Shown piece by piece: positions 10,842-21,975 of a stretch of DNA of 64,000 nucleotides (its first letter is position 1; every line of letters begins with the position of its first letter). This stretch comes from Clusia tigrina. Taxonomy: Eukaryota > Arthropoda > Insecta > Diptera > Clusiidae. Made by a program: the position numbers and the translations under genes. The stretch lies in the NCBI GenBank assembly GCA_920105625.2, contig OV050030.1:345836977-345900976 (forward strand), in the 5' to 3' direction. Under the pieces are notes generated by a model. That model searched no databases, was not told where the DNA came from, and saw only the letters and a list, made by a program, of their open reading frames with translations.

Positions 10842-11933
10842 TTAGAAAATATTTTCTATTTTATTTGGGTTTGTCGACGTGTTCAGATTGAATAAAAATG
10901 AGCTATCAGCTGTTTTTTCGTTTTGACGTTTATTTTGTGATGCTTCTTCTTCTCGTTTGATGTCTTTCACTTCCCTTTGAAGCGAAAGGGAATGAGCTTC
11001 ACTTTTTCTACTTTCATTAGTCTTCTGATCTCTTTGGCGCTTACGACATTCTCTTGCCCAATGACCAGGCTTTCCACAGTAGTTGCACTCACCATTTCGT
11101 TTAGGATTTGTTTTGTTGTTGGCTTTGCCATTCGTCACAGAGTAAACTGCAGTTGTGTTATTTCCATTAGGTTCACTCTGATATCGTGACGTCATGAGAG
11201 TTTCTTCATTAACAAGGTGCTCTGTTAAGCGTTCAATATTTTCCATGTCTCTCGGTACTGCGTACCAAGCTGTACGAACATGGTCAAACCTTTGTGGTAA
11301 ACTGCTTAAGATTTTGGCGATGATCATAGGCTGCTTTTGTTCTAAATCCATGTCTTTGAGTTTTTGCGATATGGATGTTGTGTTTGCTACAAAATCAACA
11401 ACTGGTTCATTATCTACCATTTTTATGCTCATGAATTTTTCTAAGAGAACTTGTGCGGACTGTTCGCTCTTTTCAGCATGTACTGCTTTTAGCTTCGACC
11501 ACATTTCAGCAGATGTAGTGCAATCAGTGAGGTACTTAAGTTGCTCCAACTCGATCCATCGCATTATAAAAGTTTGTGCTTCTGCATCCTTCTCATCCCA
11601 TTGCAAAAAGTTTTCTGGTGTTCTTCCTAACGTGCCCGGAGTGTACGCTTTGAGCTTGTTTTCGGCTATATAGATTTCCATCTGACGTCGCCATAGCTGG
11701 TAGTTCTGCCCATTGAATCGATGTATGTGGTAAATTCTTGATTCACTCATGCTTGTTTCACTACTGTCCTGAAGCTCAGCTGGGTTCTCGGAATTATTAA
11801 AACAAATGCTATCGATGAGGCTCTCGATGAAATCTGCGACGATCGCGGAGTCAAATGAATTCTCTCCTGAGGTTAGGTTGCTGTTTTCCATATGATTCAG
11901 AAAACTTTTCGTACGATAACCGCTGCGTGGCAC
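10842..11933 (-). CDS. Copia A Gag, open 363-codon frame
   Basis: Gag polyprotein domain of a copia element. An N-terminal segment with RFNGQNYQLWRRQMEIYI is the typical start of the UBN2/DUF4219-type copia capsid. It is followed by LKYLTDCTTSAEMW, QVLLEKFMSIKM and LSSLPQRFDHV, then a perfect CCHC knuckle (CNYCGKPGHWARECRKR, about 11035-11085) and a basic tail. It ends at a TAA at 10842 immediately before the protease motif, where an in-frame sense codon would be expected, so Gag and Pol are now separated by a stop. The frame is otherwise intact, which fits a fairly young insertion. Confidence 0.85.
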   Translation of the reverse strand: MPRSGYRTKSFLNHMENSNLTSGENSFDSAIVADFIESLIDSICFNNSENPAELQDSSETSMSESRIYHIHRFNGQNYQLWRRQMEIYIAENKLKAYTPGTLGRTPENFLQWDEKDAEAQTFIMRWIELEQLKYLTDCTTSAEMWSKLKAVHAEKSEQSAQVLLEKFMSIKMVDNEPVVDFVANTTSISQKLKDMDLEQKQPMIIAKILSSLPQRFDHVRTAWYAVPRDMENIERLTEHLVNEETLMTSRYQSEPNGNNTTAVYSVTNGKANNKTNPKRNGECNYCGKPGHWARECRKRQRDQKTNESRKSEAHSLSLQREVKDIKREEEASQNKRQNEKTADSSFLFNLNTSTNPNKIENIF

Positions 11934-12269
11934 TCTGGGCCCATAATCTTTTAATATAAGACGGATTCTATATTGATCTTACAAATTGAATGCGCAATTA
12001 TCCAGCAGTCAAAAAAAAAAAAACGAATCACAAATGATTGTAAACGTGAATATAATTACTTATGATGTAAATAATAAAGTCGTATAAAATTAGTTGAAGA
12101 ACAGAACTCAGAAAACGTAACTTGTGCTGAAGGCGGAAACAGTGAGAAGGAAGGAACGTGTAAAGTGCAAGAACGAAAGAAATGTCAAAAGTAATGAGAA
12201 TGGCATTGGGTTGCCAGATAACTAAAATGTCAATATAGAAAGTGATTTCTTAACATTTTCAAATATGGG

Positions 12270-13763
12270 TTGTACCCAAGAAAGAGGATTCATCAGGTGA
12301 GAAAAAATTCAGAATGGTAGATTATAGAAAATTAAATAGTGTTACTGAAAAAGTAATTACTAAAACAGCTCTTTCGTTGAACAAAGGAAAATTCGAGTTC
12401 ATAAGATTGCCATTTGGACTTCAGAACGCACCTGCAATATTCCACCGAACACTAGAAGGCATCTTAAGACAGTTTATAGGTAAGATATGTTATGTCTATA
12501 TTGACGAAATAATTATATTTAGCAAGGACGAATCACACACTGAGCATATTGACAAACTTTTCAATATCCCAAACATAGCAAATATCAAGGTTCAAATAGA
12601 CAAATGTGAGTTGTTTACAACAAAAGTTGAATTTTTAAGTTTCATTGTTTCCTCAGAAGGCATCTCAACTAACCCCACAAAGGTTCAATCAATAGATCAT
12701 TTTCAATACCCTAAAAACTTCAAAGACTTAAGATATTTCTTTGGCCTATCAGGATATTACAGACGCTTTATAAAACGATTCGCTTCATTAACAAAACCAT
12801 TAACAAACCTTCTCCGTGGAGAGGAAGGCAGAATTTCAAAATTTCAAAATTATTCTACAATACCCAGACTACAAAAAAGTAGTCATTCTCACGACAGACG
12901 CATCCTAATACGCAATAGGAGCAGTTTTAGAGAAAAGTGAAACGATAATTACATTCATTCCAGAACTTTAAGCAAAACAGAGAAACACTACGCAACTAAA
13001 GAAAGAGAAATGCTCGCCATTATTTGGGCACTCAACTCCCTCAGAAAAGAATTGTATGCAAAAGCAAAAATTATTATTTACACGGACCAATAGCCCCTCA
13101 CAACCGCATTCAGTACTAAAAACAACAACTCAAAATTGAAAAGATGGAAAGCAATATTAGAAGAATATAATTATGAAATTAAATACAAACCCGGTATAGC
13201 TAATATTGTTGCGGATACATGATCAAGACCTTTTGAAGCAAATTCCTTATTTATTGTTACACACTCAGGCGATAGTTCATCACACAATTTAATCCCAACC
13301 ATTAATGCCCCAATAAATGTATTAAGAATCAAATTTGGATATTAACAGGACAAGAAGGCAGCTACTGATTCGAAATTCCATTTCCTACCTACCATAGGCA
13401 TATTACAATTAAACCTTATTACATAATAGATAATTTAATATCAATATTAAAGCGTTACTTGAACCCCTCAGTCATCAACAGCATAATCACCTCCGAAGAA
13501 ATAACAGGTCAAATACAAAAATTGTATCCCCTTTATTTCAATATTTACAAAACCAGATACACGCAAACACAAGTTGAAGACCTTACGACAGATGAACAGC
13601 AGGTAAATCAACTTTTAATATAACAAAAAAGAGCTCACCGAAATGCTATAGAGAATAAAAAACAACTATTAGAAAAATTTTATTTCCAGAAAATGTTAGA
13701 ATCAAAAGAACGGTTAAACAATGTAGGATATGCTCAGAAAACAAATACAACAGGCATCAAAAT
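12270..13763 (+). pseudogene. Gypsy A RT core, RNase H and integrase zinc region
   Basis: Resumes the RT left at 7719: WVVPKKED, FRMVDYRKLN, FEFIRLPFGLQNAP, then YVYIDEIIIF at about 12500, GLSGYYRRFI and LTKPLTNLL. The catalytic YxDD box reads YIDE, so one metal-binding Asp is lost. A block between VITKTALSL and KGKFEF, which should hold the first catalytic Asp, is deleted. RNase H follows in other frames (TDASxYAIGAVL, SRTLSKTEKHYAT, EREMLAIIWAL, YTDQ). The integrase zinc region then reads CRICSENKYNRHQN and stops at 13763, where a copia LTR begins. Confidence 0.75.
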
Positions 13764-13945
13764 TGTTGAATCTAATAATTGTTGTCTAATATTTTCTAAT
13801 ATGAATAAGATATTCTTTTATATGAAAAAAATATACTGCATGTACTGGTTATCTTATTCTGCTTTGACTTACGTTCTCAATAGGTACACATTTTATACTT
13901 ACTCAGTCCAAATTAAATGCTTGAATTGTAACAACATGTTTTACA
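13764..13945 (+). repeat. Copia B 5' LTR
   Basis: Begins TGTTGAA and shares long blocks with 55536-55715: GTCTAATATTTTCTA, ATGAATAAGATA, TATCTTATTCTGCTTTGAC, TTAAATGCTTGAATTG and GTAACAACRTGTTTTAC. Beyond 13945 the two copies stop aligning clearly, so the true end may lie anywhere up to the gag start at 14003. Confidence 0.65.
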
Positions 13946-14075
13946 AGATCACGTGTGTTGCTATAAAAGAAAAGTGTTAATATGCCTAAAAAAATTTCAA
14001 AAATGACTAATCACTACCAAATTGAAAACTAAATGAAAACAATTATGGTGTGTGGTGCATGCAAATGCGTAGCAT

Positions 14076-16492
14076 TAGGGTGGTTTTAAAAAATCGATGT
14101 CGGATTTTTTTTTGGGGCACCCCCTAAAATGTTTCATTTTGTTAGATTTTAAGATCGCCAAAGTTTGAGCACAATTGGAAGATGTTAACCCGTGCCACTG
14201 TGGCCTCAAAGTTTTGAAAATCTCGATTTTTTGGCAGTTTGGTGACTTCGGCGACCCATATTTCTGGAACGGCTAAAGCTATTTGCCCGTGTCATACATC
14301 AAATTATAGGTCATACTGTTTTTAACAATTTATATTCTACACAATAAACATGCAACTACTACTACTGAAACCGAAAAAATAGAGCCAATGTCCCTGAAAA
14401 CGTGACTAGGTACCCCTGAGAGCGAAGATGCGTTATTTGTATTATTATTGCTTATTATGGACAAATACTTGTACTTTGGAATCCCATTTCATTTAAATAT
14501 GTTTGCTATGGTATACCGTTAATTTTAGACCCACAACAATGTTTTTTTTTATCTCAGGTATGCATCTATTTTTTCCTCATACTGTATCACTGGCGACCCC
14601 AAGCAGGTAAAACCAAACTAGTTTAAAAATTTATTGGTTTACCCTACTACCTATTGTTATATTTTAAGTAGAAGTCCAGGGGTTCAGAGTTTGTTATTAA
14701 AAAGCAAAAAGGATAGCTAGGTGGTTTTTGCTGTTATGATTTAGTTTCTTGGTCAGTTGAAACGTATTCGCTGAACAGTGAAAGTTGTATTTTGTTCTAC
14801 GTTCGTGTGATCGAGTTTAAAAAAACCCACTAAATATTAACTACAAAAGACATTTTTATTTTAATTAGGTCGGTACCTACTAACACGTACTCTTTGTTTT
14901 AGTTAGTGTCATTCTGTGTCATTTATTCTTTCTTCTAGTGAACATTTTCATTTCTCGTAAAAGTGATGGCTTCTACATCTGGCGTGAGAAGTAGAGGTAG
15001 AGACAAAATTTTTCTAATTGACTATCCAGCTCATCAGATAACTGGATGTAAGCTGCCCTCCAATCGACAAGTTCTAGCTACTATATTCTACAATTTGCGT
15101 ACTGTGAAGTTAAATGTGAGAGGTTCTGCCACAACTATTGTTGACGAGGTTTTCGTTTTTTGGACAAAAGCTCGAATTCCTACAAAACAAAAGAAAAATG
15201 TCATAGTAAAGCTGGAAAAACTGTACGATGATTGGAGAAAAATGGAAAAGTACAAGGATAGAAAAACGTAAAGTGCAATAAATGCTGTAAAAGAGTTTAC
15301 CAAAAGTTGGATGATCTCTTTGATATTGACCTGACGATGATGACTTCAGAAGAAGACAAGGAGTTTCTGTTGAAACAAAGACAGAAAGGAAGACCAGGCT
15401 CCATGCTCGGAGTTGACCTGATGTAGGCTAAAGCTGAAGAAAGACTACTACAGAAACAATGGAAGGTCTTGGACAAACAACTTGAAGCGGGAAATTTGGG
15501 TAAGCATTTAAAAAAAAAAAATATATATTTTCCTTGTAGCGAACCTTTAAAAGATCTAGATCACTAGCTGAAATTTCCATCAATATTAACTTTATACTTA
15601 TTGTCTTATATCATTGTTCACAGAGACGGTGGAGCTCACGGACGACGAGACAACAGAAGAGTCAGAAGGACGTGAAACGCCGTATGGAGAGCTCGAGATG
15701 AACGTAGAATCTGAAGGACCATCTGCCCCCAAGAGAATCAAGCGTGGCTTCAAAGAGGCCCTAACCATAAAATTGTCATTGTTGCTGGACCGCTGTAAGG
15801 TGTCCGATAGGAACCCTACTCGTATCATTTTGGCTACAGTAGAAGCTCTTGGAGAGGATCCCAAAGAATATAAGATCTCCAGAAGCGTTATCCGTGAACA
15901 GCGGAGAATAAACCGTGAAAAATACACGGAACAAATTCAAGACAGACTTAAGATACCCCAAAACGAGGCTGTTTGCGTGCACTGGGATGGAAAACTACTA
16001 CCAGATATCCTCAAAACAGAGCAGAAAGAACGGGTTGCTGTTCTGGTATCACATGGGACTAAAGAACAGCTCCTGGGCGTTCCTGAAACTGACAGTAGCT
16101 CAGGGGAGGAACAAGCCCTATAGGTTCCATCTTCGCTCTAAGGGGTACCTAGTCACGTTTTTAGGGGCATTGGCTTCATTATCTCGAATTCAGTACTACC
16201 TTCGTATTTTTTTATTGCATATAAAATATTATAAACAGTATCGACTTCAATTTGATGTATGACACGGGCAAATATATTAAACTGTTCTAGAGATATGGGT
16301 CGGCAAAGTCGCCAAACTGCCAAAAAATCGAGATTTTCAAAACTTTGAGGCCCCAGTGGCACGTGTTAACATCTTTCAATCGTGCTCAAACTTTGGCAAT
16401 CCTAAAATCTGACAGAAAGAAACATTTTAGGGGGGTGCCCCCAAAAAAATTCTGACATTTTTTTTTTTACCCTATGAGATAATACCACCTTA
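14076..16492. mobile_element. Long-TIR DNA transposon with 9-bp flanking duplication
   Basis: Inverted terminal repeats of about 355 bp (14076-14430) and 364 bp (16129-16492) match over nearly their whole length, with ends TAGGGTGGT and, as complement, TAAGGTGGT. GCGTAGCAT lies directly outside each end (14067-14075 and 16493-16501). Between the TIRs is a truncated transposase-like gene. TAGGG-type ends and an 8-9 bp duplication recall hAT elements, but the long TIRs and the protein do not look like a classical hAT, so I leave the superfamily open. Internal deletion has removed the transposase C-terminus, so this copy cannot move itself. Confidence 0.85.
14964..16123 (+). pseudogene. Truncated transposase-like gene of the long-TIR element, copy 2
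   Basis: Shares with the gene at 1250-2637 the motifs LPSNRQVLATIFYNLR, VFVFWTKARIPTK, KGRPGS-LGVD and VHWDGKLLPD, and KEQLLGVP near the end. The first frame starts with MASTSGVRSRGR around 14965. It has a frameshift near 15268 and a stop in the LGVDLM region (about 15424). It is interrupted by an intron from a GTAAGC donor at 15500 to a TTCACAG acceptor at 15623, after which an acidic segment (ETVELTDDETTEESEG) restores the family pattern. The reading stops at EEQAL, where the right TIR begins; the DTT-S-N and RHH motifs of copy 1 are missing here. Function is inferred only from the flanking TIRs. Confidence 0.65.
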
Positions 16493-17669
16493 GCGTAGCA
16501 TACTAGGCAATGGTGCATAGTCAATGAATACATTAAACGCAATAGCGAGTATGCACAAACTGGGTTCAAGGCGATCAAAAAGCGCTATCAAATATAATTT
16601 TGTGTGTTAATCCAACGCAGCTATCAAAAATAAAGACTTGCAAAACCTCTGCAGAGCGTGGAAGAAGCTTCGCGACGTTCACATGCCTCGTGGTTCATTG
16701 CAAAAAGTGTACAAGAAGTTGCTGTATTGCGGTATATCTGTAAATCAAGGCATATATTACTTCGTTTGTCGAAATAGTTGATAAGTTGGGGGAGGTTGGC
16801 ACAAAGTCATTATACTTTTGTCCAGTTTGCCCGCAGAACACGAAAACTTTTGTAGTTGCTGTCGAGACTCGAAATAAGTTGCCGACCTTCAGCGTCCTGA
16901 AAATCAAACTTCTGGCGGAAGGTGCCAGAAGAGAACAAAAATCGCGAAAATTCGGCCCAAGCGGTATATGCATTGCTAATCATGGTAATGCAAATACAAA
17001 TTTCAAAGGCAAATCAAAAGTCAAGGTGCTAAAATGAGCTTTCATATGCTGTATATGCTACGACAGACAGTGCTGAAAGCAACAATCATACTTGGTGTGT
17101 CGATAGTGGTGCGACAACACATATGTGTTGTGCCAACATTATGTTTCAGTCGTTCAACGAAAAAAATTAAAAAATTATGCTAGCAGCAGACAACTATATA
17201 TACTCTCATGGTGTAGGCACCGATGGGTTATAGACCAAAAATAATAGAGACAAAGATGGCGCAAAGCGGTGTACGAAAATTTTTCGTTCTGCGCATCTAC
17301 GTCATAGTAGCATGGTTGCAAAGAGAAATGTCAAACTAGCGTAGATTTTGTAAACAAAAGTAAACATTGCTGTGTAATTTTAAAAATAGATAAATTTATT
17401 TTTTTACATGAAACATTTTTCGGCGAAATACATATAACAATATATTACAAATATATTGGCGCAAATATTAAATTTAAATTGCAATTATTTCCGCCCATCA
17501 TAAATGCTAAATTGGATAAATCAGTTGTGCAAACAAAAGTGAAGTGTATGTGTTTTTTCAAATAGTTTATTATGAAGAAGGGTAAAAGTAATAATAATAA
17601 TAATAGTATAATAATAAAAGTATAATAATAATAATAATAATAGTATATTAGTAATTATAATAAAATAGA

Positions 17670-18600
17670 AAATTCCTTCCAGTTTGTCTTCCATATTTTT
17701 ACAGGCGTACTCTGCTTCGGCTACATGCTTTTTTAGCACTCCAACATTATAAACATTTTTGGAGTCTCTAAGTTTATAAGCACTCTTCAGTGAAATGAGC
17801 TCCCTGCGATGCTTATTTTGTGCCTGTCGCAGACGCCAGTTCTCCTCCTTTACAATTTTGCTGTATGAGTAGTATAAAATATGTATGAGTAGTTGAAAAT
17901 AATTATTCTTTAAATATTAAATTTATTATTACACTTACATATGATTTTGCAAATACTCCACTTCTTCAAATACATTTCTGTTACTATCGACGATTCCTCG
18001 TGATGTCGTGGCTTCTGTTAGTATATTTGTAGAGTCGAGGAAAGAGTTTTACTTGTTCTCATCTACTGGACGGGGGTCTTCTGCGAGCACACTTAGAGCC
18101 TATTTGGACACACAGCTCTCCATCAAAAGCTTCTCTAAAATCTACAACTTTAATATCCCTTTAAAAAGTTGTTGATGATTTTTATTACCATTATAAGATG
18201 CGACAAGATTGTGCTCTTGGAGTAGCTTAGCGACAATCTCTTTATTTTCCCTCCGTTCAACGCGTTGAGTACGCTCTAGATTTTCAAAACTCGTTTTGAA
18301 AAGTGTAGGCACAGCACCGCGATTCAACAATCTCCGCGTAGTGAAGCCTGGAAGAATTGTACAAGTTCAGCAACACAAATGCAATTTAAATAATTTATAT
18401 TTTACCCATTTGATACTTCAAATTAATCCATTTGATACTTAAAATAGCATTGTGAAATGCTCCATTTAAATGAAGCTGGTCTTCGGATTAAAAACGTTTT
18501 CTCGCCGGCAAAAATTTATCCACTTTTTAAAACAGTCGCATCGGACGGAAAGGTGAAAAACTGCACTCCGACGCTTTGCTTTCACTCTAATTAATACAAC
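17670..18600 (-). pseudogene. THAP-domain gene fragment with introns (unit 1)
   Basis: Minus strand. The first exon (about 18600-18406) shows FFTFPSDATVLK and, one frame over, KKWINFCRRENVFNPKTSFI, matching the THAP zinc-finger core (FPKD, KWI, R-N-W-P, ICSEHF), with a frameshift between. It ends at a GTAAAA donor. A 59-bp intron ends in TTCTTCCAG at 18348. The next exon (18347-17939) begins GFTTRRLLNRGAVPTLF, the AVPT box that follows THAP domains, then continues with three in-frame stops. A second intron (GTAAGTG to CATACAG) leads to an exon from 17860 with a coiled-coil (KEENWRLRQAQNKHRREL). Retained introns rule out a processed copy. It could be a host gene fragment or part of a P-element-like transposon; no transposase catalytic part is visible. 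Confidence 0.6.
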
Positions 18601-18789
18601 TTGCTACCGCACATTTCATTTTTAATAATTGTCTATTTATATTCCTTTTATTTTATTATTTATTTAAAAGACACTATCCGCACTCTATTATTTTTGATCC
18701 GCACTGTGTACTTATTGCAACGTTGACGTCACAGCCCAGCAATGAAATGTCAAACTCAGAAAGAAAATTATAACGGACTTGTGCAATGC

Positions 18790-21504
18790 TCGGTGTGTGC
18801 ATCTCATTGACACAGCATTGCGCGGTGTAAGCATACTGTGTACCTGTCGCGCATATACGACATATCGTACTCTGTTAGTGTACTGCTGCGTACACAGATC
18901 ATAGACTTTTCATTAGGAACTGCGCAGTAGATAATATGTACAACATACATACCTGCATACTTGTTTGTAGGTCGGTGTGTACATTTGGTTGACACGGTGT
19001 GTGTATTTGGTTGACGCGGTATATTGGCTTATAAATTGCATGCGGTGTTATAGGCGCAGACAACAGTCCGTATAAGGCATTTTATGATCACACCAATAAT
19101 TGTGTATACAAATACTTACTTCTTGCTTTTCAATATATTTCAATATTCCATTAAATTGAATAGCGGAGGAGTCCTCAGTCGGCAGAGTGTTCCACTGCGA
19201 AGTTTGAATATTTGAGCATCGAGAGTGCTGTTTTCGGGGATATTTTATTTCAATTTTTCTTCTCGTTGGTGGGTACCCTAAAGTTACTGTCACACAAACA
19301 ACGTGGTGACTACGGCCCTACTAATTTGATGTTTATTCAACACTCACACTAAGTAATGTGTGTTCCGTTCTGTTGCTCCCTTCTTTAAGTGCTAGTCCAT
19401 TACGGTTATTTGCGGTGGTGTATCGGTGTCTTGCCACCAAACCTCCCTACAGCGTTTATTAAATTTCTCGATCAGGTAATTCGGGAGTCTGCAGTACACG
19501 TGTGCGCAGTCGGTGCAGGTGTCTTACCACTAGACCACTCAACAGCAGCTCTGCTCCGTTCTTTCAGTGCTCGTGCATTACGCTTGTTGCGGTGGCGCAT
19601 CGGTGCCTTATCATTTATAACGACTTAGAGTCACCTATAGTTTCTCCCATTATGGTAGGCACCTTGGCGTGGTGTAGGGGCTTAAGTTGCAAAGATTCGT
19701 CGGACTATTTTAACCCAAGGCCGCCAGTGTTTTTAGACAGACCGACCGATGAGTAACGAACAAAGATCTGCCACGTGTGCGTCTGTTTTCCCAGGTTAGG
19801 GGCGGCCCACAACGACGTCTGTGTTCTCCATGTTAGGAGCGGTCGGTTTTTTTTTGAGTTTTTTGTGCCTGCGGTGGTAGACTGTAAAGAAACCCCACGG
19901 GGAGGGGGTCTTTTTTCCGGTTTCAGATGTCGAAAAAAAGTAAGGAAGTGTTTACGGAGCAGGGGGTCGGATCCCCAGTACTGGCGGTAGGTGGTTGGCG
20001 AGAAGGCCACCTGGCGTCGATATCAAGCAAATCCTCAGGCATCGCCGTGGTACCCCAGGCCGAGATGTCTGCAAGTGCTACTGGGAGGGTCTCCAAGTCA
20101 ACTTTGGGTAGGCAAGGGGACTGTGAGGTGGAGGCTGGGCGGGATTGCATAGGATCTCAGCTTCTGGGCTTGCGCAAAGATCATGCAACCGTTGACGACT
20201 CGTTGTCATAGGTCAGCAATGTCTACGACATAGGCTCGGATGTTGAGATGCAATTACTCAGTCCTTCTCAGCCCTCCGCTCCACACGCTCCTGAGCCGGG
20301 GAAGGAGACAAGGATGGAGGTAAGCTTCGCGAAAGAGCAAAAGGCCAGAAATGGCTTTAAGTGCTCGGCTTACTATCTTCGTAAAATGAAGGCGAAAGAT
20401 AATTCTACCTTTACAAAAAGGGAGAAGGATCTCATTAAAAAGCATGATAAGGTCGTAGCAAGGTTTGAGAAAAATAACGCTGCGGCCAGTTCATGCAATA
20501 AAACGGAGCAGGGAATTGCTGCGGCAAAGTCATATAATGAAAACGCTTCGACCTCCAGGAAAAATTTTAAGCCGGACAAGACCACAGAACGCGTAAAGGT
20601 GCCGTCAAAGCCAAAGCCGAGTTCTTCGAAGGAGCCAGATAGCTTGGCATCGGGCAAAACTGCTCTGAGCAGGCTCATAGGGCTTCAAAAAAGCCGAAGC
20701 CATCGGCATCCTTCGAATCACCGATGGAGCTACAGGTAGCTATCATCGACAGAGTCGACCCTGATGGGAAGATAGCGCCGAAGAATGGGTGCTAGTAGAG
20801 GCGCGTCTGATAGCGGAGATGGTCGGGGCTGACAGCGGCGAGCTGCAGTTTGACGGCGCCAGCTGGCAGAGGGGTGCTAAGGTCGTTGGTTGCAACAAAA
20901 AAAAGCCTCTGGACTTCTTAACGCGTGCAATTAGCGGCCTTGTCCCATTCTGGCGGGACGCTCGGTTGGAGGTTGTGCCTCGTTCTCTGCTTCGGATCCG
21001 CCCGGTTGTTTCGGTGTGGATTCCACCTCCGGTTCCGGACCAGGAATGCATACTCAATCTGATCGGCGGCAAAACCGGTCTCTAAATTCGGCAGAGTGGC
21101 GGGTGATCTCCGTGACCCCCTGCAAAAATGGAGTGGGAAGTGACGCGGTGCTCGCAGTGGACCCGCGTCGCTATCCAAATTAAGGAGCGACAACTGCATT
21201 AGATCCGGGTTCGGGTCTCTTAAGGTTCGCGTGCCGGGTGACCGGCAAAAAACCAATGGAGAGGAAGCTAGAGGTGATGCAAATTAATTTGCAAATTAAT
21301 TTGCATCACTCCATCTCAGCCTCTCTCGATTTAATGAAGTCCATCGCAGAGGACGATGTGGACTGGATGGTTATCGTCTCTACATTCCACAAACACAAGG
21401 GAAGATAAGAGTATAGTGGCCAAAAAAGGATATTAATATTTTTCTTCTTACTCCCGACAGCACTGGAGACCTTATAAGGATGGTATGCGAGCACAGGCAC
21501 AAAC
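18790..21504 (+). pseudogene. LOA/Jockey-type LINE: 5'UTR, ORF1, start of ORF2 (unit 1)
   Basis: A 1.1-kb leader precedes ORF1 at 19927 (MSKKSKEVF). ORF1 is a Lys-rich protein with AYYLRKMKAKDNSTFTKRE, then a C-terminal domain with WVLVEARLIAEMV, ELQFDGASWQRGAKVVGC and FLTRAI resembling DUF4780, found in insect LINE ORF1 proteins. A TAG at about 20209 and frameshifts near 20690 and 20785 break it. ORF2 starts at 21257 (MERKLEVMQINL) with a 15-base internal duplication, then shows an endonuclease-like start (LMKSIAEDDVDW). It is cut at 21504 by the tandem-duplication junction. Confidence 0.7.
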
Positions 21505-21975
21505 CGGGTTGCTGTTCTGGTATCACATGGGACTAAAGAACAGCTCCTGGGCGTTCCTGAAACTGACAGTAGCTCAGGGGAGGAACAAGCCCTATAGGTT
21601 CCATCTTCGCTCTAAGGGGTACCTAGTCACGTTTTTAGGGGCATTGGCTTCATTATCTCGAATTCAGTACTACCTTCGTATTTTTTTATTGCATATAAAA
21701 TATTATAAACAGTATCGACTTCAATTTGATGTATGACACGGGCAAATATATTAAACTGTTCTAGAGATATGGGTCGGCAAAGTCGCCAAACTGCCAAAAA
21801 ATCGAGATTTTCAAAACTTTGAGGCCCCAGTGGCACGTGTTAACATCTTTCAATCGTGCTCAAACTTTGGCAATCCTAAAATCTGACAGAAAGAAACATT
21901 TTAGGGGGGTGCCCCCAAAAAAATTTTGACATTTTTTTTTTTACCCTATGAGATAATACCACCTTAGCGTAGCAT

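Larger units (their letters stand above)
7725..12255 (-). mobile_element. Copia A: nearly full-length Ty1/copia element
   Basis: Two direct copies of a 118-bp LTR (7725-7842 and 12138-12255) start TGTTAAGAAATC in the minus orientation and differ at only a few positions. The 3' LTR is preceded by a purine tract, GACGGGGAG (about 7843-7851). Between them on the minus strand lie gag, protease, integrase, RT and RNase H in copia order. The LTRs are short for the group. The element sits inside the RT of gypsy A. CAAATA occurs just outside both LTRs (7713-7718 and 12260-12265) and may be the target duplication, but 4-6 unexplained bases lie between it and the LTR ends. Confidence 0.85.
14003..17227 (+). 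pseudogene. Copia B gag and protease, opened by a DNA transposon
   Basis: The gag start at 14003 reads MTNHYQIE, then after a one-base loss NNYGVWCMQMRS up to 14075, a typical copia Gag beginning. It is interrupted by the long-TIR element 14076-16492. The frame continues directly after the repeated GCGTAGCAT at 16493-16501. Further on are WKKLRDVHMPRGSLQK, DFVEIVDKL (out of frame), LPTFSVLKIKLLEE-like residues around 16885 and GARREQKS. The Cys-rich knuckle is eroded (about 17035-17070). The protease motif reads WCVDSGATTHMC around 17098-17133. Copia sequence ends near 17227; the integrase is next seen at 54020. Confidence 0.75.

Noticed and set aside
7713..12265. CAAATA as a firm target duplication of Copia A
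   Set aside because: It lies 6 and 4 bases outside the LTR ends defined by mutual alignment; kept only as a possibility.
13764..13945. Solo copia LTR unrelated to the downstream copia coding parts
   Set aside because: The matching LTR at 55536 and the CAAAAT on the outer sides make a split full element the simpler reading, although a solo LTR cannot be excluded.
17521..17739. 72-codon minus-strand hydrophobic protein
   Set aside because: Its hydrophobic part is translation of a TAA/TAT repeat; only the coiled-coil start belongs to the THAP gene fragment.
20743..21256. Pro/Arg-rich minus-strand frames over LINE ORF1
   Set aside because: Shadows of the GC-rich ORF1 coding strand; repeated in all LINE copies and without motifs.
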